Source: a bacterium (lineage in GTDB: Bacteria; UBA10199; 2-02-FULL-44-16; JAAZCA01). Taken from it: DNA of 64,000 nucleotides. The stretch spans positions 110,801-174,800 of the forward strand of contig JAJZQH010000008.1 of NCBI GenBank assembly GCA_021810905.1, given 5' to 3'. Below are positions 33,418 to 41,009 of this stretch, piece by piece. A model generated the notes under the pieces. The model was not told the origin of the DNA. It saw only the letters and a list, made by a program, of their open reading frames with translations, and did no database searches. Made by a program: the position numbers and the translations under genes. The stretch's first letter is position 1, and every line of letters starts with the position of its first letter.

Positions 33418-33906
33418 ATGTGCAAACGTGCAATCTGTGCCGGGAGCTTTGATCCACCCACCGACGGACACCTCAACATCGTGGCGCGCGGCCTCAAGGT
33501 ATTCGATAAACTCGTCGTGGCGGTCGCTGTGAACACGACTAAAAAATCGATATTCACGCCGGAGGAACGCGTGGAAATGCTCAAGGAGATCTTCCGCGGA
33601 CGCGAAAACGTGGAAGTCGATTCGTTTGAAGGCCTGCTCGTGGATTACGCCCGGCGCAAGGGTATACATACGATACTTCGCGGCCTGCGCACTGTGGGCG
33701 ACTACGAGTACGAATCTCAGATGGCGCTGGCAAACAAGACGTTGGATCCGGAAATCGAAATTCTCTATATGATGACGGAAGGCAAATACGCGCACCTGAG
33801 CTCTTCGATCATAAAGGAAATAATCACCTTCGGCGGAAGCGGCTGCGGGATGATACATCCAACTGTGGAAAAAAGGTTAAAACAGAAGTTGCTCAAGGTT
33901 ACGTAA
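33418..33906 (+). CDS. coaD: Phosphopantetheine adenylyltransferase
   Basis: A 162-residue protein: AICAGSFDPPTDGHLNIVAR (nucleotidyltransferase motif; the second H of the usual T/H-x-G-H is present as DGH), FTPEERVEMLKEIF, FEGLLVDYARRKG, ILRGLRTVGDYEYESQMALAN and SSSIIKEI, the full CoaD pattern and usual length. It makes dephospho-CoA from 4'-phosphopantetheine and ATP. The start at 33418 follows CCGGAGGAC; an upstream in-frame extension runs through the repeat and is not credible. With coaC and coaB in this window, it gives a CoA biosynthesis neighbourhood. Confidence 0.95.
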   Translation: MCKRAICAGSFDPPTDGHLNIVARGLKVFDKLVVAVAVNTTKKSIFTPEERVEMLKEIFRGRENVEVDSFEGLLVDYARRKGIHTILRGLRTVGDYEYESQMALANKTLDPEIEILYMMTEGKYAHLSSSIIKEIITFGGSGCGMIHPTVEKRLKQKLLKVT

Positions 33907-33908
33907 TT

Positions 33909-33990
33909 CGTGAATCGTAAGTCGTAAATCGAAAATCGAAAAATCATAAACCAAGCGCAGGTCGTTACGATTTACGACTTACGAGTCCCG
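33909..33990. repeat. Inverted repeat between coaD and the aminotransferase
   Basis: cgtaagtcgtaaatcg near 33917-33932 is mirrored by cgatttacgacttacg at 33967-33983, with cgaaaatcgaaaaatc in between. It is a 16-base near-perfect stem, probably another intergenic palindromic element; the following T content is too low for a terminator. Confidence 0.75.
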
Positions 33991-33998
33991 GAGTTTCC

Positions 33999-35195
33999 AT
34001 GATCAAGCTCTCAAAACGCGCGCAACTATTAAAACCCTCTGCAACCCTGTCCATGGCCGCAAAGGCCAGGCAGATGAAGGCCGGCGGCGTCAACGTCGTC
34101 AGCTTTGCGACTGGAGAGCCGGATTTCGACACCCCTGTTGCCATACGAGAAGCGGGTAAGCGCGCAATCGACGAAGGCCTCACGCGCTACACGCCGAGCG
34201 GTGGATTGCCTGAACTCAAGGCAGCCATACGCGAAAAACTGCGCCGCGACGAAGGGCTCAACTACTCGGACGACGAGGTGATCGTTACCTGCGGCGCAAA
34301 GCAGGCGATCTTCGATGCGCTGCAGGTGATGATCGATCCCGGCGACGAGGTGATAGTGCCCGCGCCATACTGGGTCTCGTATCCCGAGCAGGTGCAGCTC
34401 GCCGGCGGGACCCCGGTATTCCTGAAAGCGGACGAGGGCAACGCCTTCAAGCTGACGCCTTCACAGCTGGAGAAGGCGATCAGTTCACGCACCCGCGCGA
34501 TCATACTCAACTACCCGTCCAACCCCACCGGCAGCACCTACTCGCGAAACGAGCTGGCGGCCATTGCTAAAATCTGCGTCGAACGAAACGTGGCAATCAT
34601 CTCCGACGAGATCTACGAGAAGCTGCTCTTCATCGACGCGCCGCACGTCTCCATTGCATCCGCGCACCCTTCAGCCCGCGACATCACAGTAGTCGTCAAC
34701 GGAGTATCCAAGGCTTACGCAATGACGGGCTGGCGCATGGGCTATGCGGCCGGACCGCGTGAAATTATCTCCAAGATGTCGGCCTTCGTCGAACAGGACA
34801 ACTCCGGCATACCCGGTTTTGTACAGCGCGCCTGCGTCACCGCGCTAACCAGCCCCCAGGACGACGTAACGCGCATGCGCGATGAATTCAAATTGCGCCG
34901 CGACCTGATGCTCAAACGCCTGCTCGCCATCCCCGGAATCCGCTGTCACGTGCCGGACGGAACCTTCTACCTCCTGCCCAATATGCGGGCGTACCTGGAC
35001 CGCAATATCGGCGGCAGGCAGATCAGCGACGCGACCTCCCTTGCGGAATATCTGCTTGAATCCGCACACATAGCGACCGTAAGCGGCGATCCGTTCGGCG
35101 CTCCGGGCCACATCCGCCTCTCGTACGCGACATCGAGGGAGAATATCGAAGAAGGTGTCAGGCGCCTCGCCGAAGCGCTCGCAAAGCTTGCATAA
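33999..35195 (+). CDS. Aspartate-type class I aminotransferase
   Basis: A 398-residue fold-type I PLP enzyme of the bacterial aspartate aminotransferase Ib group: SFATGEPDFDTP, YTPSGGLPELKAAI, APYWVSYPEQ, LNYPSNPTGSTYS, IISDEIYEKL, the PLP lysine in VVNGVSKAYAMTGWRMGY, and the C-terminal RLSYATSREN arginine. It probably converts aspartate/2-oxoglutarate to oxaloacetate/glutamate; a wider amino-acid range (tyrosine, prephenate) is common in this group. It has no strong ribosome site (GGAG at 33990 is the best). Confidence 0.9.
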   Translation: MIKLSKRAQLLKPSATLSMAAKARQMKAGGVNVVSFATGEPDFDTPVAIREAGKRAIDEGLTRYTPSGGLPELKAAIREKLRRDEGLNYSDDEVIVTCGAKQAIFDALQVMIDPGDEVIVPAPYWVSYPEQVQLAGGTPVFLKADEGNAFKLTPSQLEKAISSRTRAIILNYPSNPTGSTYSRNELAAIAKICVERNVAIISDEIYEKLLFIDAPHVSIASAHPSARDITVVVNGVSKAYAMTGWRMGYAAGPREIISKMSAFVEQDNSGIPGFVQRACVTALTSPQDDVTRMRDEFKLRRDLMLKRLLAIPGIRCHVPDGTFYLLPNMRAYLDRNIGGRQISDATSLAEYLLESAHIATVSGDPFGAPGHIRLSYATSRENIEEGVRRLAEALAKLA

Positions 35196-35198
35196 TTT

Positions 35199-35310
35199 TC
35201 GGCCATCGGCTATCAGCCTTCAACCATCAGCTTTCACCATATGAACAATTTGAAATTCACAATATCTAGGCCTAAGGCCCTGCGCTGACGGCTGAAGGCC
35301 CTCAGGAGGA
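35199..35310. repeat. CGGCTATCAGCC-type repeat upstream of the aldolase
   Basis: The 120-base gap holds tcggccatcggctatcagcc, caaccatcagctttca and, mirrored near the right end, gcgctgacggctgaaggcc. It is a degenerate palindromic element of short ggct/agcc units. It ends a few bases before the aldolase ribosome site (CAGGAGG). Confidence 0.6.
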
Positions 35311-35314
35311 ATAC

Positions 35315-36748
35315 ATGGAACTCTGGAACAGCATCGACGCACTCAAAACCGCTTGCAACGGCGCCTTTGCAATCGAAGGGGAAAAACTTTCGGTGAAGGA
35401 CGAACACCGTTTCCGTCACGAAGCCACGGACAAGCTCGTCTGGAATGCAGTCTTCGCGACCGAAGAGTCCGTGCGGAACGCAGCCCGATGGGTCATCTGG
35501 GAAGCCTCGCAGCTGCTCGGCTGCCCGTCGGCCTCGATCCACGATCTCTACATGGCGCGCGCGCGCGACGAATGGAAGGACATGACGGTGCCAGCCATCA
35601 ACCTGCGCTGCATGACCTATGATTCCGCGCGCACGATCTTCAAATCGCTCGCCCGCATCGACGCAAGCGCGTGTCTTTTCGAAATTGCCAAGTCGGAGAT
35701 GAACTACACGGCGCAGAGGCCGGCCGAATACGTGGCATGCGTGCTGGGAGCCGCGCTGCGCGAGGGATGGAAGGCGCCGGTATTCATCCAGGGCGACCAC
35801 TTCCAGACGAATGCCAAAAAATTTGCGACAGATCCCAAGGCGGAGATCCGGGGAATAAAAGAGCTCATCACGGAATCCATAAACGCAGGCTTCTATAATA
35901 TCGATATAGACACGTCGACGCTGGTCGACCTCTCGAAGCCCACGGTAATGGAGCAGCAGCGCGCGAACTTCGAGACCGCTGCAGAGCTGACCCGGCACAT
36001 CCGCGCGTGCCAGCCCAGGGGGATTGAGGTTTCGGTGGGCGGCGAGATCGGAGAGGTAGGCACAAAGAATTCCACTCCAGAGGAGCTGGCGGCGTTCATG
36101 GAAGGTTATAACGGCGCACTCGGAAAAGGCTATAACGGTATCAGCAAGATTTCGATCCAGACCGGCACGAGCCACGGCGGCGTGCCGCTTCCGGACGGCA
36201 CAATCGCAAAGGTGGCGCTCGACTTCAGCGTGATCGACGCGCTGGGGAAACTCGCGCGCACGCAGTTCGGCATCGGCGGCGTCGTGCAGCACGGCGCATC
36301 TACGCTGCCGGAGTCCGCATTCGACCAGTTTCCGAAACATCAGACCATGGAAGTTCACCTGGCGACCGGCTTCCAGAACACGGTCCTAGATTCCACCGCG
36401 CTCCCCCGCACGCTCAAGGAAAACATCTACAAGTGGCTGGATACGAATGCTGCTGACGAGCGAAAACCCAACATGACCAACGAGCAGTTCTATTACAAGG
36501 CGCGCAAGAAGGCCCTGGGGCCGTTCAAGAAGGAAATGTGGTCGCTTACCGACAACACGAAGGGCGCGCTCATGAGCGAGCTGGCGCATCAGTTCGACAT
36601 GCTGTTCGCAAGGCTGGCGATAAAGGGGAGCAGCAAGACGATCGCGAAATTCGTTAAGCCCGTAGCCGTACATCAACCGTTCTCTACCGCAACGGCGCCG
36701 AAGGCCGAGGTCAAGATCGAGCACGACGACAATCCGAACGCGGATTGA
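35315..36748 (+). CDS. Class II fructose-bisphosphate aldolase-like enzyme (long form)
   Basis: A 477-residue zinc-dependent class II aldolase-like TIM barrel: VFIQGDHFQTNA (metal His), YNIDIDTSTLVDL (catalytic Asp), VGGEIGEVGTKN (second metal ligand region), KISIQTGTSHGG (third His, phosphate loop) and VVQHGASTLPES. It is about 100-130 residues longer than standard FbaA, with an extra N-terminal domain and a C-terminal helical segment plus acidic tail (KIEHDDNPNAD), as in the long aldolase/tagatose-bisphosphate-like group. The likely role is glycolysis or gluconeogenesis. CAGGAGG precedes the start. Confidence 0.85.
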   Translation: MELWNSIDALKTACNGAFAIEGEKLSVKDEHRFRHEATDKLVWNAVFATEESVRNAARWVIWEASQLLGCPSASIHDLYMARARDEWKDMTVPAINLRCMTYDSARTIFKSLARIDASACLFEIAKSEMNYTAQRPAEYVACVLGAALREGWKAPVFIQGDHFQTNAKKFATDPKAEIRGIKELITESINAGFYNIDIDTSTLVDLSKPTVMEQQRANFETAAELTRHIRACQPRGIEVSVGGEIGEVGTKNSTPEELAAFMEGYNGALGKGYNGISKISIQTGTSHGGVPLPDGTIAKVALDFSVIDALGKLARTQFGIGGVVQHGASTLPESAFDQFPKHQTMEVHLATGFQNTVLDSTALPRTLKENIYKWLDTNAADERKPNMTNEQFYYKARKKALGPFKKEMWSLTDNTKGALMSELAHQFDMLFARLAIKGSSKTIAKFVKPVAVHQPFSTATAPKAEVKIEHDDNPNAD

Positions 36749-36787
36749 AAAACCGTGATTCGTGACTCGTGACTCGAAAAAAAACTT

Positions 36788-36914
36788 AGAACTCATTTCA
36801 AAAACCTGCGAGGGGAGGAGTGCCCTTCTGGACGCTGGGGAGGGGGTTTCCCCCTCCGAAGTTGCGTCCAGAAGGGCACTCCGTACCGAGCGACCGGTTT
36901 TTGAAATGAGTTCT
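36788..36914. repeat. Long near-perfect palindrome (MITE-like)
   Basis: The outer arms agaactcatttcaaaaacc (36788-36806) and ggtttttgaaatgagttct (36896-36914) are exact complements. Inside, ggagtgcccttctggacgc and gcgtccagaagggcactcc are also exact complements around a short centre containing ggggagggggtttccccctc. The whole 127-base element folds on itself. Its right end reaches the stop codon of the AMMECR1 gene. Confidence 0.9.
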
Positions 36915-37470
36915 ATTCCTTTTCCCCAAATACTTCTGCGGAAAATATTTCAATGACCGTCTCGGGCTCCTTCCACGCCTCGGTGGGGAGCCCGGCCTTG
37001 AGGCAGGTGTGCCTTAAGAATTCATCGCGATCCCAGTTCCATTCCGTGGCCACCTGCGGGAGCAATACTCCCTGGTAGAGGCCGCGGCGCATTAGGATGC
37101 CGTGCGTGCCGACCTCTATTTCGCTCACGTCCTTGATCCGCTTGAGAGGCGAAAGCACCGAGATCTCGATATCGATATCCTTCATCTCGTCGGGCCGCAC
37201 TCCTCGATGAAAGCGCGGGTCCTGGGTCGCCGCTGCGATGGCCATCTCCTGGATCGTCTCCACCAGCGGCCCCTGCCCCACCATGTTTCCAATGCACCCG
37301 CGCAGCTCGCCGCGCTTGTGGAGCGTCACGAACGCGCCGCATATCTCGCCGAACATACCTTTCGCCGCAGGCAGGGCGACGCGCACGCCGTCCTTGAGAT
37401 ACCGTTCGATCGTATCGCGCGCGAGCTTGAGGAGTGCCTGCCGCTCGGCAGTCGTGAGAAATTGTGTCAT
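36913..37470 (-). CDS. amrA: AMMECR1-domain protein (AmmeMemoRadiSam protein A)
   Basis: A 185-residue protein with the AMMECR1 hallmarks: FVTLHKRGELRGCIGNM (the conserved R-G-C-I-G), AIAAATQDPRFHRG, DIDIEISVLSPLKRI, GILMRRGLYQGVLLPQVATE and FLRHTCLKAGL. In many bacteria and archaea this protein occurs with a MEMO-domain protein and a radical SAM enzyme; neither is adjacent here. The function is not established. Its stop codon is formed at the end of the palindrome at 36788-36914, so the last residues may have been altered by that insertion. Confidence 0.9.
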   Translation of the reverse strand: MTQFLTTAERQALLKLARDTIERYLKDGVRVALPAAKGMFGEICGAFVTLHKRGELRGCIGNMVGQGPLVETIQEMAIAAATQDPRFHRGVRPDEMKDIDIEISVLSPLKRIKDVSEIEVGTHGILMRRGLYQGVLLPQVATEWNWDRDEFLRHTCLKAGLPTEAWKEPETVIEIFSAEVFGEKE

Positions 37471-37608
37471 GATCCCTCCAGTGCGTTTCGGAGAGTAACG
37501 TCATTGGAGAAGATCCGCAAGCCCTGACTCAAAAACGATGCAACCGGATCCCACCGCGCGCGGAACGCGGTTGACTCTGCGCTGAAGATGTCATAGACCC
37601 TCGCGTCC

Positions 37609-38025
37609 ATGAAGAAAAAAAAGAAGAACAGCAGCGCCTCGTTCTGCCGGCGCTGCGCGCGATGCTGCAGCTATTTCTGCATAGAGATCGACACTCCCGA
37701 GACGCGTGGAGATTATGACGACCTCGCATGGATCCTCGCCCATCGCAATGTGGCGATTCATGTAATTGGCAAGACCTGGCAACTCATGGTGCACAACAGA
37801 TGCCGCCATCTCTCGAAAAAAGAGGGGTGCCTCATCTATGACAAGCGTCCACGCATCTGCCGCAAACACGTCCCCGGCAGCTGCGAGCAGGATCAGAAAC
37901 ACCGCCATGACTACGACGAAGTCTCCCATATCTTCCGCACGATCGAGGAACTCCTTGCATACCGTGATGGCGAGATGAGAAAAAAGCGGAAAAAAGCTGC
38001 AAAGAGGCGACGACGACGCGCCTGA
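37609..38025 (+). CDS. YkgJ-type cysteine-cluster protein
   Basis: A 138-residue protein with the zinc- or iron-binding CxxCxxCC-type pattern: CRRCARCCSYFCIEI at the N-terminus, then CRHLSKKEGCLIYDKRPRIC at 80-100 and a further C near 107. It has very basic ends (MKKKKK; RKKAAKRRRRR), suggesting RNA or nucleic-acid contact. The function is unknown. The start at 37609 lacks a strong ribosome site. It stands alone between the divergent AMMECR1 gene and coaC. Confidence 0.8.
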   Translation: MKKKKKNSSASFCRRCARCCSYFCIEIDTPETRGDYDDLAWILAHRNVAIHVIGKTWQLMVHNRCRHLSKKEGCLIYDKRPRICRKHVPGSCEQDQKHRHDYDEVSHIFRTIEELLAYRDGEMRKKRKKAAKRRRRRA

Positions 38026-38157
38026 GCATGCCCCACAACCCGCTTGCGCGGACTCTCAAAGCAACCTATGGTCCGTCCAACCGCGACCGACGATTGACTG
38101 ATACTGCACATTTTCGAGCCGCGATCCACAAACCGCGAATCACGCACAGAGGAGATC

Positions 38158-38712
38158 ATGGCCAAGAACTTGGAAGGCAAAGAGATCATCCTGGGCATCG
38201 GCGGCGGTATTGCGGCCTATAAATGCTGCGAGCTCGCACGCATGTTCGTCAAGGCTGGTGCTGCCGTGCATTGCATCCTCACAAAGGCAGGCGCGCATTT
38301 CGTCACCCCGCTCACGCTGCAGGCCCTCACTGGCAACCCCGTGCACACGGATATGTTCAGCCTGATCCAGGAGAAAGAGATCGGTCACATCTCGCTCGCG
38401 GATCGCGCTTCCATCGTCGTGGCGGCCCCGGCCACCGCAGACCTCATCGCAAAGGTCGCGTGCGGGATCTGCGACGACCTGCTGACCACGGTCATATGCG
38501 CCACGCGGGCGCCCGTGCTCTTCGCAGCGTCGATGAACGTGCACATGTGGGAGAACTCCATCGTACAGGAGAATGTCGCGCGCCTGAAAAAGCACGGCTA
38601 TACGATCATGGAGCCCGCGAGCGGCGATCTCGCGTGCGGCTACGAGGGCAAGGGAAGGCTGCCGGAAGCGGGGGAGATCGTGAAAGAGGTTATTGCGCTG
38701 CTTGGCTCATAA
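38158..38712 (+). CDS. coaC: Phosphopantothenoylcysteine decarboxylase
   Basis: A 184-residue HFCD flavoprotein: ILGIGGGIAAYKCCEL (FMN phosphate loop), catalytic His in EIGHISLADRA, VVAAPATADLIAKVACGICD, the substrate clamp AASMNVHMW and GDLACGYEGKGRLPE, whose Cys acts in the oxidation step. It decarboxylates phosphopantothenoylcysteine. In most bacteria it is fused to CoaB; here the two are separate genes with a lipoprotein gene between them. GGAG lies at 38150-38153. Confidence 0.95.
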   Translation: MAKNLEGKEIILGIGGGIAAYKCCELARMFVKAGAAVHCILTKAGAHFVTPLTLQALTGNPVHTDMFSLIQEKEIGHISLADRASIVVAAPATADLIAKVACGICDDLLTTVICATRAPVLFAASMNVHMWENSIVQENVARLKKHGYTIMEPASGDLACGYEGKGRLPEAGEIVKEVIALLGS

Positions 38713-38740
38713 GTAAAAATCTGTAAAAAAATACTACTCG

Positions 38741-38832
38741 GTGTCATTGCGAGGAGCGAATGCGACGAAGCAATCCCCTTCGATCAATTCATTGCAGGAG
38801 ATTGCTTCGCCCTTACGGGCTCGCAATGACAC
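38741..38832. repeat. GTGTCATTGCGAG palindromic repeat, copy 1
   Basis: gtgtcattgcgag at the left (38741-38753) and ctcgcaatgacac at the right (38820-38832) are exact complements, with gacgaagcaatcccc and its partner gagattgcttcgcc inside. This repeat type is widespread in bacterial genomes. The right arm contains the ATG used by the lipoprotein gene that follows. A diverged second copy is at 46857-46956. Confidence 0.9.
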
Positions 38833-39470
38833 TCAATAATTTTCTGGTCGCTCTCATCTCTTTATTCTTCTTCACCGCTTGCTCACGATATACCGCTCAA
38901 GATCTGCAGACCGGCGATCTCATCTTCCAGGATTTAGACTGTGGCGAACTGTGCGATGCGATTGAAGAGGTCACTGAAGCGCAGTTTCATGTGAAGGGTC
39001 CCGCGCTGTCGCATGTGGGGATCGTCATCAAGCAAGACGGTGACACCTCCTTGCTGGAGGCATACGGCGGCAAGGTAACGCTTACGCCCCTGAAGGATGT
39101 GCTCGCGCGCAAACAGAACAATCAGCCGCGCATAGTCCGAGCGACAGCGCTCAAAGGCCTGCCATCGGATTTCGGTGAAAGGCTCAAAGCGATTGAAAAA
39201 GAATATCTGGGAGTTCCGTACGACGACGTCTTTGCATGGGACAACAGAAGATATTATTGTTCCGAGCTGGTCGCTGATATATTCAACCGGATCGTAGGCC
39301 GTGAATACTTCGCGCCGGCGCCGATGTCGTTTGGCGCGAACGATTCACCTGCGCACGAAGTCTGGCTTAAGTATTTTACCGCGCACGGCGTGCCGATTCC
39401 TGATGGACAGATCGGCATCAGCCCGCTCGGCATATGGCTGCAGGCAACGGCTCATAATGAGACTCGATGA
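38826..39470 (+). CDS. YiiX/NlpC-P60-like lipoprotein
   Basis: A 214-residue lipoprotein: hydrophobic leader ending in the lipobox FTAC (Cys at about residue 18), then a permuted papain-like YiiX/LRAT fold: LQTGDLIFQDL, the histidine in ALSHVGIVIKQDG, and the catalytic cysteine in NRRYYCSELVADIFN. It probably acts as an amidase or thiol hydrolase at the cell envelope. The start at 38826 lies inside the palindromic repeat, so translation signals come from the repeat. The stop overlaps the coaB ATG by 4 bases (ATGA), implying translational coupling with coaB. Confidence 0.8.
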   Translation: MTLNNFLVALISLFFFTACSRYTAQDLQTGDLIFQDLDCGELCDAIEEVTEAQFHVKGPALSHVGIVIKQDGDTSLLEAYGGKVTLTPLKDVLARKQNNQPRIVRATALKGLPSDFGERLKAIEKEYLGVPYDDVFAWDNRRYYCSELVADIFNRIVGREYFAPAPMSFGANDSPAHEVWLKYFTAHGVPIPDGQIGISPLGIWLQATAHNETR

Positions 39471-40192
39471 AAAAACGCCCTCAGAAATTTCGTGTCCTCG
39501 TCACCGCCGGCCCAACGCGCGAACACATCGACCCTGTGCGCTATCTCTCCAACGATTCGTCCGGACAGATGGGATTTGCGCTGGCAGCTGCCGCACGCGA
39601 ATTCGGCTGCGACGTCACGCTCGTGGCTGGACCCGTGGCTCTCGCGACGCCGCCAGGCGTGAGGCGCATCGATGTGGTTACCGCGCGCCAGATGCGGCGC
39701 GAGGTGATGCGCCTCGCCGCAAAGGCGAATGTCGTCATCATGGCAGCTGCGGTCGCGGACTGGCGCCCTGCACACACGCTGAAACGTAAATGGAAACGCA
39801 GAGGTACAATGTCGTACGTTAGTACGTTAGTACGTTCGTACGTTAGCAAAACCACAAAGGGGTTACGAAAGTACCAACGTACTAACGTACCAACGTACCA
39901 ACCGACAATCACACTAGTCGAAAATCCCGACATTCTCGCGGAGCTGGGAAAAAAGAAAAAACCACTCCAGACCCTCGTGGGCTTTGCGCTTGAAACCGAT
40001 CATCTCGGACGCAACGCGCGCGAGAAACTCGAGCGCAAGAACTGCGACTGGATTGTCGCGAATTCCGCCACCGCGATCGGCGCAAGAAAGAGCCGCGCCA
40101 TCCTCCTCAACGCCAACGGCCAGCGCATACCGCTTCCACGTCTGCCCAAGCAGGACCTCGCGGTCGTGATCCTCTCGCATATCCTGGGTTGA
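39467..40192 (+). CDS. coaB: Phosphopantothenate-cysteine ligase with an in-frame repeat insertion
   Basis: A 241-residue CoaB: VLVTAGPTREHIDPVRYLSN and SSGQMGFALAAAA (nucleotide site), VIMAAAVADWRPA, VENPDILAELGKKKK, LVGFALETD, CDWIVANSATAIGA. It joins cysteine to phosphopantothenate before CoaC acts. Between VADWRPA and NPDIL, where the mobile active-site loop with its lysine lies, about 34 residues (SYVSTLVRSYV, YQRTNVPTYQ) are encoded by a GTACGTTAGTAC-type repeat. The lysine-rich HTLKRKWKRRG before the insert could keep the loop's lysine. The frame is intact and coupled to the lipoprotein gene. Confidence 0.9.
   Translation: MKKRPQKFRVLVTAGPTREHIDPVRYLSNDSSGQMGFALAAAAREFGCDVTLVAGPVALATPPGVRRIDVVTARQMRREVMRLAAKANVVIMAAAVADWRPAHTLKRKWKRRGTMSYVSTLVRSYVSKTTKGLRKYQRTNVPTYQPTITLVENPDILAELGKKKKPLQTLVGFALETDHLGRNAREKLERKNCDWIVANSATAIGARKSRAILLNANGQRIPLPRLPKQDLAVVILSHILG
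39802..39903. repeat. GTACGTTAGTAC palindromic repeat inside coaB (copy 2)
   Basis: Units of gtacgttagtacgttagtac type at 39814-39845 face units of accaacgtactaacgtacc type at 39872-39901 around an unrelated centre. Same family as the intergenic copies at 32630 and 43974. Its length here keeps the coaB frame open, and it is translated on the + strand. Confidence 0.9.
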
Positions 40193-40242
40193 CCGTCCAT
40201 GACCCGACATGCTACATTATTTTTGTAAATCAGGAGATTATC

Positions 40243-40428
40243 ATGAGTCCAATGCTCAAGCTCGACAAGGATGACGAAGAAAAAGAGCGGGATTTCGATC
40301 TCAGATTCAGGCTCTCCTGCACGCCCGATCAACGAATTCGAATGATGCTTGATGTTTCCAAGCTCTCGTTTACTCTGGCAAAACAATATGCAACCAGAAA
40401 AACTTATCGAATTATTCAACGCTCATAA
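40243..40428 (+). CDS. Small protein preceding a nucleotidyltransferase
   Basis: A 61-residue charged protein (LDKDDEEKERDFDLRFRLSC, TPDQRIRMMLDVSKL). I do not know a named family; its size and position are those of the small partner encoded before nucleotidyltransferase genes in toxin-antitoxin-like pairs. CAGGAG is 7 bases before the start at 40243. Its last 41 bases overlap the start of the next gene in another frame. The local DNA is AT-richer than the neighbouring coa genes, which fits acquisition. Confidence 0.6.
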   Translation: MSPMLKLDKDDEEKERDFDLRFRLSCTPDQRIRMMLDVSKLSFTLAKQYATRKTYRIIQRS

Positions 40429-40864
40429 GGTGACGTACCTGATCATCGGAGCGTCGGCGTGTGCTGTGCATGGATTTCCACGTGCCACTCGCGATCTGGA
40501 TATTTTCATCGAAGCATCTCCCCGTAATGCTGAACGCGTCCTTGGTGCACTTTCCGAATTTGGATACGACGTTACCGATCTCACCATCGACGATGTCCTC
40601 CACTACAAACTTTTGTTTCGTCAATACTGGCTTGATACGGACATTCACCCGTTCGCCAAGGGTATTTCCTTTTCTTCAGCGTGGAAAAAGAAATTTCGTG
40701 CACCCTTCAACGGTGTGCCAGCCGCGTACGTCTCGCTCAATGATCTCATCCGCATGAAACGGATTGCAAATCGTCCCAAAGACCAGGAAGACCTTCGGCA
40801 GCTCCTCCACATCCGCAAGATCCTCAAGGAGCGCGCTAAACCAAAACGAAAAAAAGTGCGGTAA
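40388..40864 (+). CDS. MNT/AbiEii-type nucleotidyltransferase
   Basis: A 158-residue protein with the minimal nucleotidyltransferase signature: LIIGASACAVHGFPRATRDL ending in D-I-F-I, the two metal aspartates spaced D-x-D, followed by helix ASPRNAERVLGAL and a third acidic strand (LDTDIHP). The last part, LNDLIRMKRIANRPKDQEDL, is typical of the family. Enzymes of this group transfer nucleotides to RNA or protein and often serve in toxin-antitoxin pairs. It overlaps the preceding small gene by 41 bases and is surely co-translated. Confidence 0.8.
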   Translation: MQPEKLIELFNAHKVTYLIIGASACAVHGFPRATRDLDIFIEASPRNAERVLGALSEFGYDVTDLTIDDVLHYKLLFRQYWLDTDIHPFAKGISFSSAWKKKFRAPFNGVPAAYVSLNDLIRMKRIANRPKDQEDLRQLLHIRKILKERAKPKRKKVR

Positions 40865-41009
40865 AGGGAGACCTCGCCATAATCTCTTTTTATATTGCTC
40901 AGTTACAATTCTTAACACCGCTCCAATAAAACCATATTTCACGCAACTATCCCCCTTTTTCGCCGATAAGGGTTCTGGCAGACAGGACCATCATTTGTTT
41001 GGAGGACTC

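Noticed and set aside
35234..36358. A 374-codon frame antisense to the class II aldolase
   Set aside because: Shadow of a gene with conserved active-site motifs.
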